Below, one piece after another: positions 42,638 through 52,203 of a stretch of DNA of 64,000 bases. The stretch is from JAGSOU01 sp049974865 (GTDB lineage: Bacteria > Pseudomonadota > Alphaproteobacteria > Rhodobacterales > Rhodobacteraceae): NCBI GenBank assembly GCA_049974865.1, contig JBNGCX010000013.1:1-64000 (forward strand), given 5' to 3'. The notes under the pieces were generated by a model. The model was not told the DNA's origin, did not search any database, and worked only from the letters and a program-made list of their open reading frames with translations. Position 1 is the stretch's first letter. Each line of letters opens with the position of its first letter. The translations under genes were made by a program, and so were the position numbers.

Positions 42638-43639
42638 ATGACGGCGAAACAGGAAAAGGGCGGCGCGGGGTTCAAAGGGCTGAAGCTGCTGCTCTGCGAA
42701 AACCCTTTGCCGCCGCTCGACGAGGCGGTTGCGGCGGCACAGGCCGAACTGCCCTTCAGCAATTTCTACACCGAGCCCTATTCCGCGCCCCTGCGCCAGT
42801 TTCTCGCCCGTCAGTTGCGCGTCCCCGAAAAGCTCATCCATATCAACGCCGGCTCCGAGCTGATCCTGCGGCAGATCTTCGACCGCCTGGGGCAGCAGGT
42901 TCACCTGCTGACGCCGACCTATGCGCTGTTCCCCGAAATCGCCCGGCGCTTCACCGAGACGCAGCTTTCGCCCGATCACGCCTTCCGCTTCGACCTGGGT
43001 GAACTGGCGGTGCCCGAGGGCACGACCCTGGCTGTCATCGTCAATCCCAACAACCCCAATGGCGGCACCTTCGACATGGCGCCGTTGCCGGGGCTGTTGG
43101 GGCGACACCGCTCCACCATGTTTCTCGTGGATGAGGCCTTCATCGGGCTTGCCGGCCGGTCCGTCGTCCAGATGGTGCCCGATCACCCCAACCTGATCGT
43201 CACCCGGACCCTCTCCAAGGCGCACAGCCTGGCCGGGTTCCGCGTGGGGTATGCCGTGCTGCCTCGGGCTCTGGCCGACGATCTGAACGACCACAACGAT
43301 GCCTACCCGCTGGCCCGCGCCAGCCAGGCCGCAGCTCTGGCCACGCTCCTGCATGAGGAGAAGATCGCGGAGCGCGCCCGGCTGCTGCGGGCCTGGGCGG
43401 AGGAGTTGGCGGCGGACCTCGTGTCCCTCGGCGTGCGGGTCTTCCCCACCGAGACCTATTTCTTCCTGGCCGATTTCGCTCCGCATGACGCGGGCGACAT
43501 CGCCGCGCGGCTTCGCGGCCAGGGGATCCTGGTCAAACCGCTGGGCGACGCGCGGCTCGGCCCCGGCTTCATGCGGGTGACCACATCGACGCCCGAAGAC
43601 AACGCGCGGTTTCTCGACGCCCTCAGACAGATCCTGTGA
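42638..43639 (+). CDS. HisC-like class I/II pyridoxal-phosphate aminotransferase
   Basis: This 333-residue fold-type I PLP enzyme resembles histidinol-phosphate aminotransferase: NAGSELILRQIFD, VIVNPNNPNGGTFD, FLVDEAFIGLAG, and RTLSKAHSLAGFRVGYAVL with the PLP lysine. No other histidine gene is near. Cotranscription with a ZIP transporter suggests a role in metal-ligand or amino-acid chemistry rather than histidine synthesis, which is inference. GGGAAGGAGAG before ATG 42638 fixes the start against an upstream in-frame TTG. Confidence 0.87.
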   Translation: MTAKQEKGGAGFKGLKLLLCENPLPPLDEAVAAAQAELPFSNFYTEPYSAPLRQFLARQLRVPEKLIHINAGSELILRQIFDRLGQQVHLLTPTYALFPEIARRFTETQLSPDHAFRFDLGELAVPEGTTLAVIVNPNNPNGGTFDMAPLPGLLGRHRSTMFLVDEAFIGLAGRSVVQMVPDHPNLIVTRTLSKAHSLAGFRVGYAVLPRALADDLNDHNDAYPLARASQAAALATLLHEEKIAERARLLRAWAEELAADLVSLGVRVFPTETYFFLADFAPHDAGDIAARLRGQGILVKPLGDARLGPGFMRVTTSTPEDNARFLDALRQIL

Positions 43640-43892
43640 CCGGCCAGCGCGGTTCGCGGGGGCAGCGCCGACCGACGAACGGCTCGGGACGGATAGTCGT
43701 ACCGGCTCGGCGGGCCCTTCTCGCAAGGCCTTCCCCCTCGTCAAGGAGGCTGATTTCGCATCGACAGAAGCCGACCATTCGAAGGCCGTTGAATGCGGCT
43801 TGCAGCTTTTCGAGGGTGTCAGTGAGCCCAACTGCTTCGGGGACTTCGATGAAGGTCGTTTTGTTGTCTTGATCCTGCGATGGGGAATTCAT
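43623..43892 (-). pseudogene. Remnant of a small stress-protein-like gene
   Basis: An 89-codon frame begins MNSPSQDQDNKTTFIEVPEA and continues VGLTDTLEKLQAAFNGLRM and VGFCRCEISLLDEGEG. This resembles the first domain of GSP17M/YflT-like proteins, in which a helix and GFxxxEISLL recur. After residue about 56 the frame becomes Arg/Pro-rich and loses protein character, and it runs into the 3' end of the aminotransferase gene. The simplest reading is a truncated, frameshifted remnant. The family link is tentative. Confidence 0.42.
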
Positions 43893-44037
43893 GGTGCTCT
43901 TCAACGACAGGGCGGGCAGCCAACCAATCAGGGCCGCCCAAGTTCGCCTCGGGCCCTGCGCGGGATGTCGACATCCCCCTTGGCGGTCCCTTTCGGCATG
44001 GCTATGAAGGTCTTCCTGACAGAGCGGAGGAGACACC

Positions 44038-46374
44038 GTGGATACCGCAGCGCGCATCGCCAGAACCATCGCAACCGAGATCGGCGCCCGCCCCGAGCAG
44101 GTCAGCGCGGCGGTCACGCTGCTGGACGAGGGCGCGACCGTGCCCTTCATCGCGCGCTACCGCAAGGAGGTCACGGGCGGGCTGGACGACAGTCAGTTGC
44201 GGTCGCTGGCCGACCGCGTGGTCTATCTGCGCGAGCTGGAGGCGCGGCGGGCGAGCATCCTCGAGGCGATCGAGGGGCAGGATAAGCTGACCGACGATCT
44301 GGCGCGCGCCATCGCCCGGGCCGAGACCAAGGCCGCGCTTGAGGACATCTACCTCCCCTACAAGCCCAAGCGCCGCACCAAGGCGATGATCGCGCGCGAA
44401 CACGGGCTGGAGCCGCTGGTCGAGGCGATCCTCGCCGACCGCAGCGCCGAGCCCGAGGCGCTGGCCGAGGGCTTCGTCACCGAGGCGGTGCCCAGCGTGA
44501 AGGACGCGCTGAACGGCGCGCGCGACATCCTGGCCGAGCGGCTGTCGGAAAACGCCGCCCTGCTGGGCGAGCTGCGCGCCTTCCTGCAGAAAGAGGCCTA
44601 TCTCAGCGCCAAGGTCGTCGCCGGGCAGGAGGAGAAAGGCGCGAAATTCTCCGACTATTTCGACCACCGCGAGCTGTGGGCCAACGTGCCCTCGCACCGG
44701 GCGCTGGCGATGATGCGCGCCTCGAATGAGGGTGTAGTGACGCTGGATATCGGGCCCGACCCCGAAACCGGCGCCGCGCGCGCCGAGGCGATGGTCGCAG
44801 CCCAGCTCGAGGCGCGGGGCGAAGGCCCGGGCGATGCCTGGCTGCGGTAGGTCGCGGGCTGGACCTGGCGGGTCAAGCTCAGCCTGTCGATGATGATCGA
44901 CCTGATGGGCGAGCTGCGCGCCCGCGCGCAGGAAGAGGCGATCCAGGTCTTCGCCCGCAACCTCAAGGACCTGCTGCTGGCCGCCCCCGCCGGCGCGCGC
45001 GCCACGCTGGGGCTCGACCCCGGCATCCGCACCGGGGTCAAGGCGGCGGTGGTCGATGCGACCGGCAAGCTGGTCGCGACCGATACGCTCTATCCCTTCC
45101 AGCCGAAGAACGACCTGCGCGGCGCGCAGGAGGCCATCCTGCGGCTGATCAGGGCGCACGGGGTGGAGCTGATCGCCATCGGCAACGGCACCGCCAGCCG
45201 CGAGACCGAGCGTCTGGTCGCCGACACGCTGAAGCTGCTGCCGCGCGAGGTAAAGGCGCCGACCAAGGTGGTGGTGTCCGAGGCCGGGGCCTCTGTCTAT
45301 TCCGCGTCGGAACTGGCGGCGCGGGAATTCCCCGATCTCGACGTCAGCCTGCGCGGCGCGGTCTCCATCGCGCGGCGCCTGCAGGACCCGCTGGCCGAAC
45401 TGGTGAAGATCGAGCCGAAATCCATCGGCGTCGGCCAGTACCAGCACGATGTGGACCAGCATCGCCTGTCGCATTCGCTGGCCGCCGTGGTCGAGGACGC
45501 GGTGAACGCCGTCGGGGTCGATCTCAACACCGCCTCGGCTCCGCTGCTGGCGCATGTCTCGGGCCTGGGCCCCGGCCTGGCCGAGGCGATCGTTGCGCAT
45601 CGCGATGCCCACGGCGCCTTCCGGTCGCGCAAGGCGCTGCTCGACGTCGCGCGCCTCGGCCCGCGCGCGTTCGAGCAATGCGCGGGCTTCCTGCGCATCC
45701 GCGACGGCGAGGAACCGCTGGATGCCTCGGCCGTGCACCCAGAGGCCTACGGCGTGGCGCGCCGCATCGTGCAGGCCTGTGGCCGGGATCTGCGCGGCCT
45801 GATGGGCGACACCGCCGCGCTGCGCCGCCTGCGGGCCGAGGATTTCGTCGACGACACCTTCGGCCTGCCCACGGTGCGCGACATCCTGGCGGAACTGGAA
45901 AAACCCGGCCGCGACCCGCGCCCGAGCTTCAAGACCGCCTCCTTCGCCGAGGGGGTGGAGGAGATCACCGACCTGAAGCCGGGCATGGTGCTGGAAGGCA
46001 CCGTCACCAACGTCGCGGCCTTCGGCGCCTTCGTCGATATCGGCGTGCACCAGGACGGGCTGGTGCATGTCAGCCAGTTGGCCGACCGTTTCGTCAAGGA
46101 CCCGCACGAGGTGGTCAAGGCCGGCGACGTGGTGAAGGTGCGCGTGACCGAGGTCGACGTGCCGCGCAAGCGGATCGGGCTGAGCATGCGCAAGGACGGC
46201 GGCGCCTCTGCCCGCGAAGCCCGCGCCGAACGTGGTGCGGGACCCGGCGGAAACAAGGGCCAGGGCCGCGGGCGCAAGGGGCCGATGCAGGCCGGCCCCA
46301 AAGGCAAAGGCAATGGCGGCAGCCAGCCCGGTGCCCTGGGTGCTGCTTTGCGCGACGCGATGAAAAACCGTTAG
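44038..46374 (+). pseudogene. tex: Tex transcription accessory protein gene with one in-frame TAG
   Basis: Tex is an RNA-binding protein of the Tex/Spt6 group of about 775 residues. Residues 1-270 (GTG 44038, strong GCGGAGGAG ribosome site) match the Tex N-terminal helical region, ending GEGPGDAWLR at TAG 44848-44850. In the same frame, without any indel, coding resumes VAGWTWRVKLSLSMM. It continues through the YqgF-like nuclease fold (LGLDPGIRTGVKAAVVD), helix-hairpin-helix (HVSGLGPGLAEAIVAHRD) and C-terminal S1 domain to 46374. Read through, the protein is 778 residues, the normal length. A nonsense mutation, sequencing error or read-through are the options. Confidence 0.9.
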
Positions 46375-46784
46375 GTCTTGCCCGCCCGAGTCTCTCTGTC
46401 GTGCCGAGCGGTGAGACAGTCGAACCTTGCTCGTAGGGGGGCGCACGGGTGTCTTAGGCGGAGAGCGGCCCTGTACAGACGCGGCAGCGCGGTCGCGGCA
46501 ACAGGCAAAAGCGGCGGTTCGCGCCATGTCCAACCTTCGTCACAGCATCGTTGACGCGAGAGGGCGGAAACGCTCGAGGCGCCCTGCAAGGCGTGGCTCG
46601 CGTGACCGTTCGCCAGCCGCGGAACGGCGGGTTGAGCGCGTGGTTCAGAGAGGTCGGTTGGGGGCAGGGGGCAAGTTAGATTGGAGTCTTGGACGCAACC
46701 GCAAATCCGTGCTCTTATTTCCGAAGGCCGAATTTCGATGCATGTCCGTGGCATCGGTCAAGGCCATTGTTGTTGGAGATTTGA
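46375..46784. other. Gene-free spacer between tex and the NYN gene
   Basis: About 410 bases without a convincing ORF on either strand. Frames present are Arg-rich shadows. No RNA gene, repeat or mobile-element end is recognised. The last 30 bases hold the TTGGAGA ribosome site of the next gene. Confidence 0.5.
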
Positions 46785-47483
46785 ATGTCGCACGCAGTTT
46801 CGGTGCTTGTCGATGGAGATAACATCAGCGGGAAGCACGCGGGAAAAATTCTTGCGGTTGCGGCGCGGCACGGGGAACCGACCGTAGCTCGCGTCTATAC
46901 GGATGCACAGCGTCCCTCCGACTGGCATGGCGCGGTTGGTTACCGCATGCTGCACGCCGGAACGGGCAAGAACGCTGCGGACCTGTTGTTGGCGCTCGAT
47001 GCGATGGAAATGGTGCTGTCCAAGAACGTGCTGTGCTTCGTGATCGCCAGTTCCGACGGTGATTTCACTCATCTCGCGACCAGGTTGCGAGAGCTCGGGG
47101 CAAAGGTCATCGGGATAGGTGAAGAGAAAGCTCCACCTGCCTTCCGGGCGTGCTGCACCAGCTTTGTCGAGATCGGACAGAAGCAGGCCAAGCGCCCTGT
47201 GGCGAAATCGGCGGCGGGGGTCACGGAGCTTGACCAGAAGATACGCTCCACGATTGCTGCGCACAGCAAGAAGGGCGCAGGCATGCGCATCGCCGAGCTG
47301 GCCCCGAAGATGCACAGTCAGCATGGCGTCCGGATCAGCACATTTCCCGAACGGAGCTGGCGCGCGTATCTCGTTGCGCGGCCTGCACTCTACGATCTGG
47401 ATCCGCGCGGACCCGAAGCAATGGTCCGTTTCCGCCCCGAAGGCTTTGTTCACGCCAGATCCTGTCCCAAGGATGGAGAGTAG
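46785..47483 (+). CDS. NYN-domain protein with C-terminal LOTUS/OST-HTH-like domain
   Basis: This 232-residue protein has an N-terminal NYN (PIN-like) nuclease domain: VLVDGDNISGKHAGKIL with the metal-binding Asp residues, GKNAADLLLALDAMEMVLSK and VIASSDGDFTHLATRLRE. The C-terminal part (about residues 148-220) looks like an OST-HTH/LOTUS module: LDQKIRSTIAAHSKKGAGMR, LAPKMHSQHGVRISTFPERS. Such proteins are predicted endoribonucleases acting on structured RNA. TTGGAGA lies 5 bases before ATG 46785. It stands alone between gene-poor gaps. Confidence 0.86.
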   Translation: MSHAVSVLVDGDNISGKHAGKILAVAARHGEPTVARVYTDAQRPSDWHGAVGYRMLHAGTGKNAADLLLALDAMEMVLSKNVLCFVIASSDGDFTHLATRLRELGAKVIGIGEEKAPPAFRACCTSFVEIGQKQAKRPVAKSAAGVTELDQKIRSTIAAHSKKGAGMRIAELAPKMHSQHGVRISTFPERSWRAYLVARPALYDLDPRGPEAMVRFRPEGFVHARSCPKDGE

Positions 47484-47923
47484 TTCAGAAGGGCGGCTTT
47501 CGTGGTCCATATGGGTCACGACAGCCCTGTTTTTCCAGACATCATTGGCTCTGCCGGATAGCCGTCTCGGTCCGGCGCGCGGATCTGACCGCTTCGGGCG
47601 TGCGGCGCCTGGCGGTGGAAATGCTGGCGCGTGGGGGACAGGCGCGCAGGTGCTTCCGGTATCCGGATCAGGGGGCAGAATGACAATCGTCAAAATGGAC
47701 ACCGACGATTCCGAAACGGCGGTCAGCGCTTCTCTCGCGGCCTTGGCCGGGTCCAGCACGCCCGGAGACGACCCCCTCACCGGCAGGCAGAATGGCGACA
47801 GGCGGCAGGGCCTCTGAGACGCCCCCGCCGCCCGCATCGCGGACCGGGACCGCGTGCCGCGTCGCGCCCCCAGGTGGCGAAGCCCCGCTCCGCGCCACGA
47901 TGCAGGCGCGGCTGCGCGTTACA
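47484..47923. other. Gene-free spacer
   Basis: About 440 bases. A short in-frame stretch around 47681-47817 can be read as protein but matches nothing recognisable. No RNA gene, repeat or mobile-element end is seen. The region ends in the 3' flank of the minus-strand LysR gene. Confidence 0.45.
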
Positions 47924-48886
47924 TCACCAGTTCTCGCGTCTTATGAAGTTCCACTTTTCGGGGGATTTTCGCTTGCCGCCCCAAAAATCGGCCTGTGCGC
48001 CAAGTTCATCGTAAAGAAACGTCATCAGGGCGCGGACCCTGGCGGTGTTGCGCAGGTCGGGGTGCGTGAGGACCCACAGCTGCATATCGAGGTTTTCGAT
48101 CGGGTCCGACACCCGGACCAGCCGGGAGTCGGCGTCGCCGACATAGCAGGGCAGGAATGTCAGCCCCAGGCCCTCCGCCGCAGCGTTTTGCACAGCGCGC
48201 GAGGCCCGGCACTGGAAAACGGCACGGTCCTCACCCTGTTCCCGGGTCTTCCAGATCGTCGGGATCAGCCAAGTCACACTTCCCTCGATCAGGCAAAACG
48301 GATGCTCGGCCAACGGGCGCTCGGGCGCGCTTTCCATGTAGGCGGGGCTCGAATAAAGGGCGAAACGGAACGGGCAGATCTTGCGCCCGAAGGCGGCCTC
48401 GGGCGCGGCCCTGGTGGCTCGGATGGCGATCTCGGCCTCGCGCCTGTTCAGGTCGACCGCGCCGTGGCCCGGGGTAACGTCAACCTGGATGCCGGGGTGC
48501 AGCGCCATGAAGCGGGCCATCAGGCCGGGCACGTGTTCGCTGGCAAAGGCCTCCGGGCAGGTGACCCTTATGCGGCCGCTGAGCCTCGCGTCCTGGCCGA
48601 GAATTTCGAGGCCCAGCGCATGAAACTCCCCTTCGACGCGCTCCGCGTATTGCAGCGCCGTGCGTCCGGCATCGGTTGGAACATATCCGTGGTCGAAACG
48701 GTCGAAGAACCGCACGCCGGTCTTTTCCTCGATCGCGGTGATGTTGCGAAACACGGTGCTGTGCGTCTTGCCCAGCGACCTGGCCGCCCCCGAGAGGCTG
48801 CCCGCCCGCCCAACCGCGAGGATGATGGCGAGGTCGCTCCATTCGAGATCGCGCCGGGTCTCGCGCATATTGGCCGTCTTGGGCAT
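47924..48886 (-). CDS. LysR-family transcriptional regulator
   Basis: This 320-residue protein has an N-terminal helix-turn-helix (LEWSDLAIILAVGRAGSLSG, then RSLGKTHSTVFRNITAIEEK) and a LysR effector domain (LSGRIRVTCPEAFASEHVPG to the end). It is divergent from the small monooxygenase-like gene at 49014, 127 bases apart, the classic arrangement for LysR and its target. The C-terminal tail is basic. In-frame ATGs at 48886 and 48868 are both possible starts. Confidence 0.93.
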   Translation of the reverse strand: MPKTANMRETRRDLEWSDLAIILAVGRAGSLSGAARSLGKTHSTVFRNITAIEEKTGVRFFDRFDHGYVPTDAGRTALQYAERVEGEFHALGLEILGQDARLSGRIRVTCPEAFASEHVPGLMARFMALHPGIQVDVTPGHGAVDLNRREAEIAIRATRAAPEAAFGRKICPFRFALYSSPAYMESAPERPLAEHPFCLIEGSVTWLIPTIWKTREQGEDRAVFQCRASRAVQNAAAEGLGLTFLPCYVGDADSRLVRVSDPIENLDMQLWVLTHPDLRNTARVRALMTFLYDELGAQADFWGGKRKSPEKWNFIRRENW

Positions 48887-49013
48887 CTCGCGGGCCTGTC
48901 CATTTTTGCAAGCGCACCTTTCGATATTGGCAAATTCCCGTTCACAAATAAACAGGCCATGCTTTTCCCGTGGTCGGAAACACCCGGCCGGAGCCTAAAA
49001 GAGGAGAAGCGAG

Positions 49014-49334
49014 ATGATCATCCAGTTCGTACAGTTCGAGACCTCCCTCAGCGAAGAAGAGGTCATGGCGGTGGCCGAAGAACGGGCGCCCGAATACCGC
49101 GCCGTCCCCGGCCTGATCCAGAAATACTACCTGAAGCTCGACAAGCCCGACCACTATGGCGGTTTCCTCATCTGGGAAACGCGCGAGGCGATGCAGGCCC
49201 TCCGGGAGACCGAGTTGGCCAAGACCATCCCGACGACCTACAAGGTCATCGGCGCGCCGGATGTCGACATTCACGAGATGCTCTTTCCGCTGCGGGACAG
49301 CGTCGTCTACCAGGAACACCTCGAAACCGCCTGA
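49014..49334 (+). CDS. YdhR-like dimeric alpha/beta-barrel monooxygenase
   Basis: This 106-residue protein starts MIIQFVQFETSLSEEEVMAV and continues RAVPGLIQKYYLKLDKPDHY, GGFLIWETREAMQALRETEL and DIHEMLFPLRDSV. The pattern matches the YdhR/ABM-type ferredoxin-like proteins, which act as small cofactor-free oxygenases or dimeric binding proteins. GAGGAGAAGCG precedes ATG 49014. The divergent LysR gene is the likely regulator. The substrate is unknown. Confidence 0.85.
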   Translation: MIIQFVQFETSLSEEEVMAVAEERAPEYRAVPGLIQKYYLKLDKPDHYGGFLIWETREAMQALRETELAKTIPTTYKVIGAPDVDIHEMLFPLRDSVVYQEHLETA

Positions 49335-49460
49335 AGCGGGCGATGCAATCAGCAGGCCGGATCGCCCTTTGGACAGACCCCGGCCTGAATCGCCGCCCGG
49401 CACAACCCAACCGTCCGCCCAGAGCGGCATCGACGGGGCGCCGCGGCTGCAGCCACCAAA

Positions 49461-49626
49461 TCCCGCGATCACGCAGGTGTCCCCAAAACTCGCACTTCAC
49501 GAGCATGCAGTGCCTGGAGTTTTCGTCGAGAGAACCGGAGTCCCGGATCGGGTGCCAGACATCCGCGCCATCCTCCAACGTGGGAGCGCGAAGGGTGATG
49601 CCGTCGCCGTCGCTCGCAGTCGTCAT
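49461..49626 (-). pseudogene. ectA: Frameshifted N-terminal remnant of ectA (diaminobutyrate acetyltransferase)
   Basis: EctA acetylates diaminobutyrate in ectoine synthesis and is normally about 170-200 residues. Here the minus-strand frame from 49626 reads MTTASDGDGITLRAPTLEDG, then ADVWHPIRDSGSLDENSRHC and MLVKCEF. This matches the EctA N terminus with its hallmark SLDENS. One base shift then gives FGDTCVIAG (to 49461), matching EctA's HFADTCVVA. After that no similarity remains and ectB/ectC are absent nearby. It is thus a broken, truncated remnant of about 55 codons. Confidence 0.75.
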
Positions 49627-50110
49627 GGTCGCAAACCCCGGTCACTGGTCGGTGCGGAGAGAAAGCCGCCGCTCCCATGGGCCGGGCCGCTTCAACCCGA
49701 ATCTCGCCTGCATTTCAGATGATGCCATACGGATATTCGGCGCAGTTTATGCGGCAAATTCCCCGCGTCCTTCGCATTCGGTTTCCGCGGCGTCGCGCCG
49801 GTCTGGCGGTGAGCGCAGCAACGCACGAAGGTGGCGCAGCCAAGGTAAACCATCCCCGAAAAAAGGTTTGGAGATCCCCCGTTGCAGCCGGTAGCATGAC
49901 GCAAGCTAGCCAGCTCTAGCCAGTAGGTCAGCGGATTTTCGGAACGGTCGGCATTGAAGAGCGCATGCGCGCAGGCAGGATCACGGAATTGACTGGGCGT
50001 GTTTCAAGCCCATCGAACGCAGAGGCGTAGATACGGCATCTTGGCTCGATTGTTGCGGACCGCGACCGGATTTCGCGCCCGGGCCGCATCGCCGTGAGTG
50101 GGCCAAGGAA
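49627..50110. other. Gene-free stretch after the ectA remnant
   Basis: No convincing ORF, RNA or repeat is visible. This stretch and the adjoining remnant look like decayed coding DNA. Confidence 0.45.
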
Positions 50111-51778
50111 ATGGAGAACCAGGCCGTGCAAACAGCAAGTTCTGATCTGACATGTCATGGCAATCGGCCCCGCGTTATTGCGCGTTTTGGTCTCCGATCT
50201 TCCCTGGTCCTGGCCGCCTGCATGTTGGGGATCGCCGCCCAGGCGCAATCCTCGCCCGCCGATCAGCGCGCGCAATACGACGCCGTCAGGCCGAAATCCA
50301 TCATCGAGTTGCAGCCCTTCCGTACCGAACAGTCGACCAATCTTCCGGGGTCGGGCGCGGTGGTGCGGCTGATCTCGCTCAACCCCGCGGTCAATTCCTG
50401 GTTCCTCCTGCAGGTCGGCCGGGCCGGAGGCGGCCAACAGGAATATTATCACCTGGAAAACCCCAATCCCAAGGGGCAGAAGATTTCGCTGTCCTCCGGC
50501 CCGGCGCTCAAGCTGACCGGCGGCGGCGCCATGACATGCGCGCCTTGGCAAGGTCCGTCCGAGCTTGCCGCGGCGGTGGCGTCGCGCCGACCGTTTGCAC
50601 CGATCTGCGGCGGGCGTCTGTATCTGCGCAACCGGGTGAGCGGGGCGACCCTCAGCGTGTCCCCCGGCGCACCGTCCGGCGGCGGCGGGCAAGCGTCCGG
50701 CGGGCCGCCCCCCGCGGCGCTCGCCTCGTCCGGTGGACGCCCGGCGATCGCCACGCGGATGGGGCTGGCACTGTCCGGAACGACCCCCGGCCAGATGACG
50801 ATGGGGGCCTGGCACCCGGTTGCCGGTCTCGCCGGCATCTATGCCAGCGCCATACAGCCCAAGGCGATCAGCAAGGCGATCCTGCAGGGGCCGGGCACCG
50901 TGAACGCGCTGGATGGAGTGGAATTGGGGGCGACCGTCTACATGGTGGCCTTCGATCTGTCGCGCTATGATCTCGGCTATGCGGTTGGGACGCAGGAGCC
51001 GGGCCTGGGATGGTCGTCGCGCCCGCCGGCCTCGGTGCGGGCCCGCGGGCTGCCGGGGCCGGATGGCGTCGGCTCGCCCGCGCCCCTGGTCCCGCTCGGC
51101 ATGGTCAGCCCCGGTTTGGCGGGCCGCACGGTGGCCACTTTCGCCGGCGGGTTCAAGCGGCATCACGGGGCCTTCAGATCGGGGCCGTTCGCGGCGGTCA
51201 ACGGCGGGTCGCATTACGGCTTCGTCGAGCAGGGCGTGATCTTCAGCAAGCTTCAGCCCGGCCTTTCGACCCTGTTCGTGCTGAACAACGGCCAGATCCA
51301 GATGAAGACCTGGACAAGTTCGGACAACAAGCTGCTGCCCAAGATCAGGTTCGCGCGGCAGAACGGCGTTCCGTTGATCGAGGGCGGCGTTCCCGGCCGC
51401 TACGTGACGCAATGGGGGGCGGGCAACTGGTCGGGGTCGGCCGAGGCCAAGCTGCGCACGCTGCGTGCGGGCGCCTGCATGCTTGGCAAGGGACGTAAAC
51501 GCCACCTCGTCTATGCCTATTTTCCGGCCGCCACGCCGTCGGCCATGGCGCGGACGTTCCAGGCCTATGGCTGCGACTATGCCATGTTGCTGGACATGAA
51601 CGCGCCGGAGCTCACCTATCTCGCGCTTTACGTCAACAGCGGCGGCAAGACCTACATCCAGCACATGGTGCCCCAGATGGCCGCCTCGGACAGAAGGGGC
51701 GGTGCCGGCGTGGTTCCGAAATTCCTCGGGTCTACCGACACCCGCGATATGTTCTACATCCTGCGGAAAGGCCGCTGA
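50111..51778 (+). CDS. Predicted secreted protein, possible phosphodiester glycosidase (NAGPA/DUF2233-like) C-terminal domain
   Basis: This 555-residue protein has an N-terminal signal after a polar leader (hydrophobic core about residues 29-46, SSLVLAACMLGIAAQAQ). Residues about 60-195 hold Gly-rich beta segments and three cysteines, then a Gly/Pro/Ala linker (about 185-205). The C-terminal half contains RTVATFAGGFKRHHGAFRSG, FAAVNGGSHYGFVEQGVIF, LNNGQIQMKTW, QNGVPLIEGGVPG and CDYAMLLDMNAPELTYLAL. This resembles the NAGPA-type fold with N-x-x-F-F-like and DGGGS-like blocks, but the match is tentative. The upstream ribosome site AAGGAA is close to the ATG. Confidence 0.68.
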   Translation: MENQAVQTASSDLTCHGNRPRVIARFGLRSSLVLAACMLGIAAQAQSSPADQRAQYDAVRPKSIIELQPFRTEQSTNLPGSGAVVRLISLNPAVNSWFLLQVGRAGGGQQEYYHLENPNPKGQKISLSSGPALKLTGGGAMTCAPWQGPSELAAAVASRRPFAPICGGRLYLRNRVSGATLSVSPGAPSGGGGQASGGPPPAALASSGGRPAIATRMGLALSGTTPGQMTMGAWHPVAGLAGIYASAIQPKAISKAILQGPGTVNALDGVELGATVYMVAFDLSRYDLGYAVGTQEPGLGWSSRPPASVRARGLPGPDGVGSPAPLVPLGMVSPGLAGRTVATFAGGFKRHHGAFRSGPFAAVNGGSHYGFVEQGVIFSKLQPGLSTLFVLNNGQIQMKTWTSSDNKLLPKIRFARQNGVPLIEGGVPGRYVTQWGAGNWSGSAEAKLRTLRAGACMLGKGRKRHLVYAYFPAATPSAMARTFQAYGCDYAMLLDMNAPELTYLALYVNSGGKTYIQHMVPQMAASDRRGGAGVVPKFLGSTDTRDMFYILRKGR

Positions 51779-52203
51779 CCGCGATCAGGAGGTCCGCCCC
51801 TCCACTTGCGACAGCAGGTTCGTGCGGCCGGAGATTCGGCAGTGTCCCGGCCGGGCGCGATGGCGCGGGTCATGCCGTTCCCAGCGCGGGCGGTCATGGC
51901 CGTGCCGTCCGATTGGTCAACGCCCCGGAGTGTTGCCCGGTTCTTGGGCAATCTCGCCCGATGCCTGCGTTTTCGAGGGCGGAGATATGGAAGCCTGCCC
52001 ATTTGCGCCGCAGTCTGAGGGCGCAGGGCGTCTAGGGTTCCGCCTCACCCCCGAGGCCAGGTCCGAGAGATGTCGCCCATGCGGCAAACCCCGCGCGGGT
52101 ACACGGCGGGCCAAAGTTCCGGGAGAGCACTGGGCCTGTTCTCTTTGTTCCGCCAGCAGACCGGCAAGATCCATTCGGCGGAACGCAATGGGGAGCATGC
52201 GAC
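51779..52203. other. Gene-free spacer before a truncated binding-protein gene
   Basis: About 425 bases. Small frames are open but none looks like protein. No RNA gene or repeat is recognised. It follows a complete gene and precedes a broken one, consistent with deletion debris. Confidence 0.45.

Noticed and set aside
47681..47817. A small protein in the gap before the LysR gene.
   Set aside because: No ribosome site, no recognisable motif and composition like non-coding DNA.
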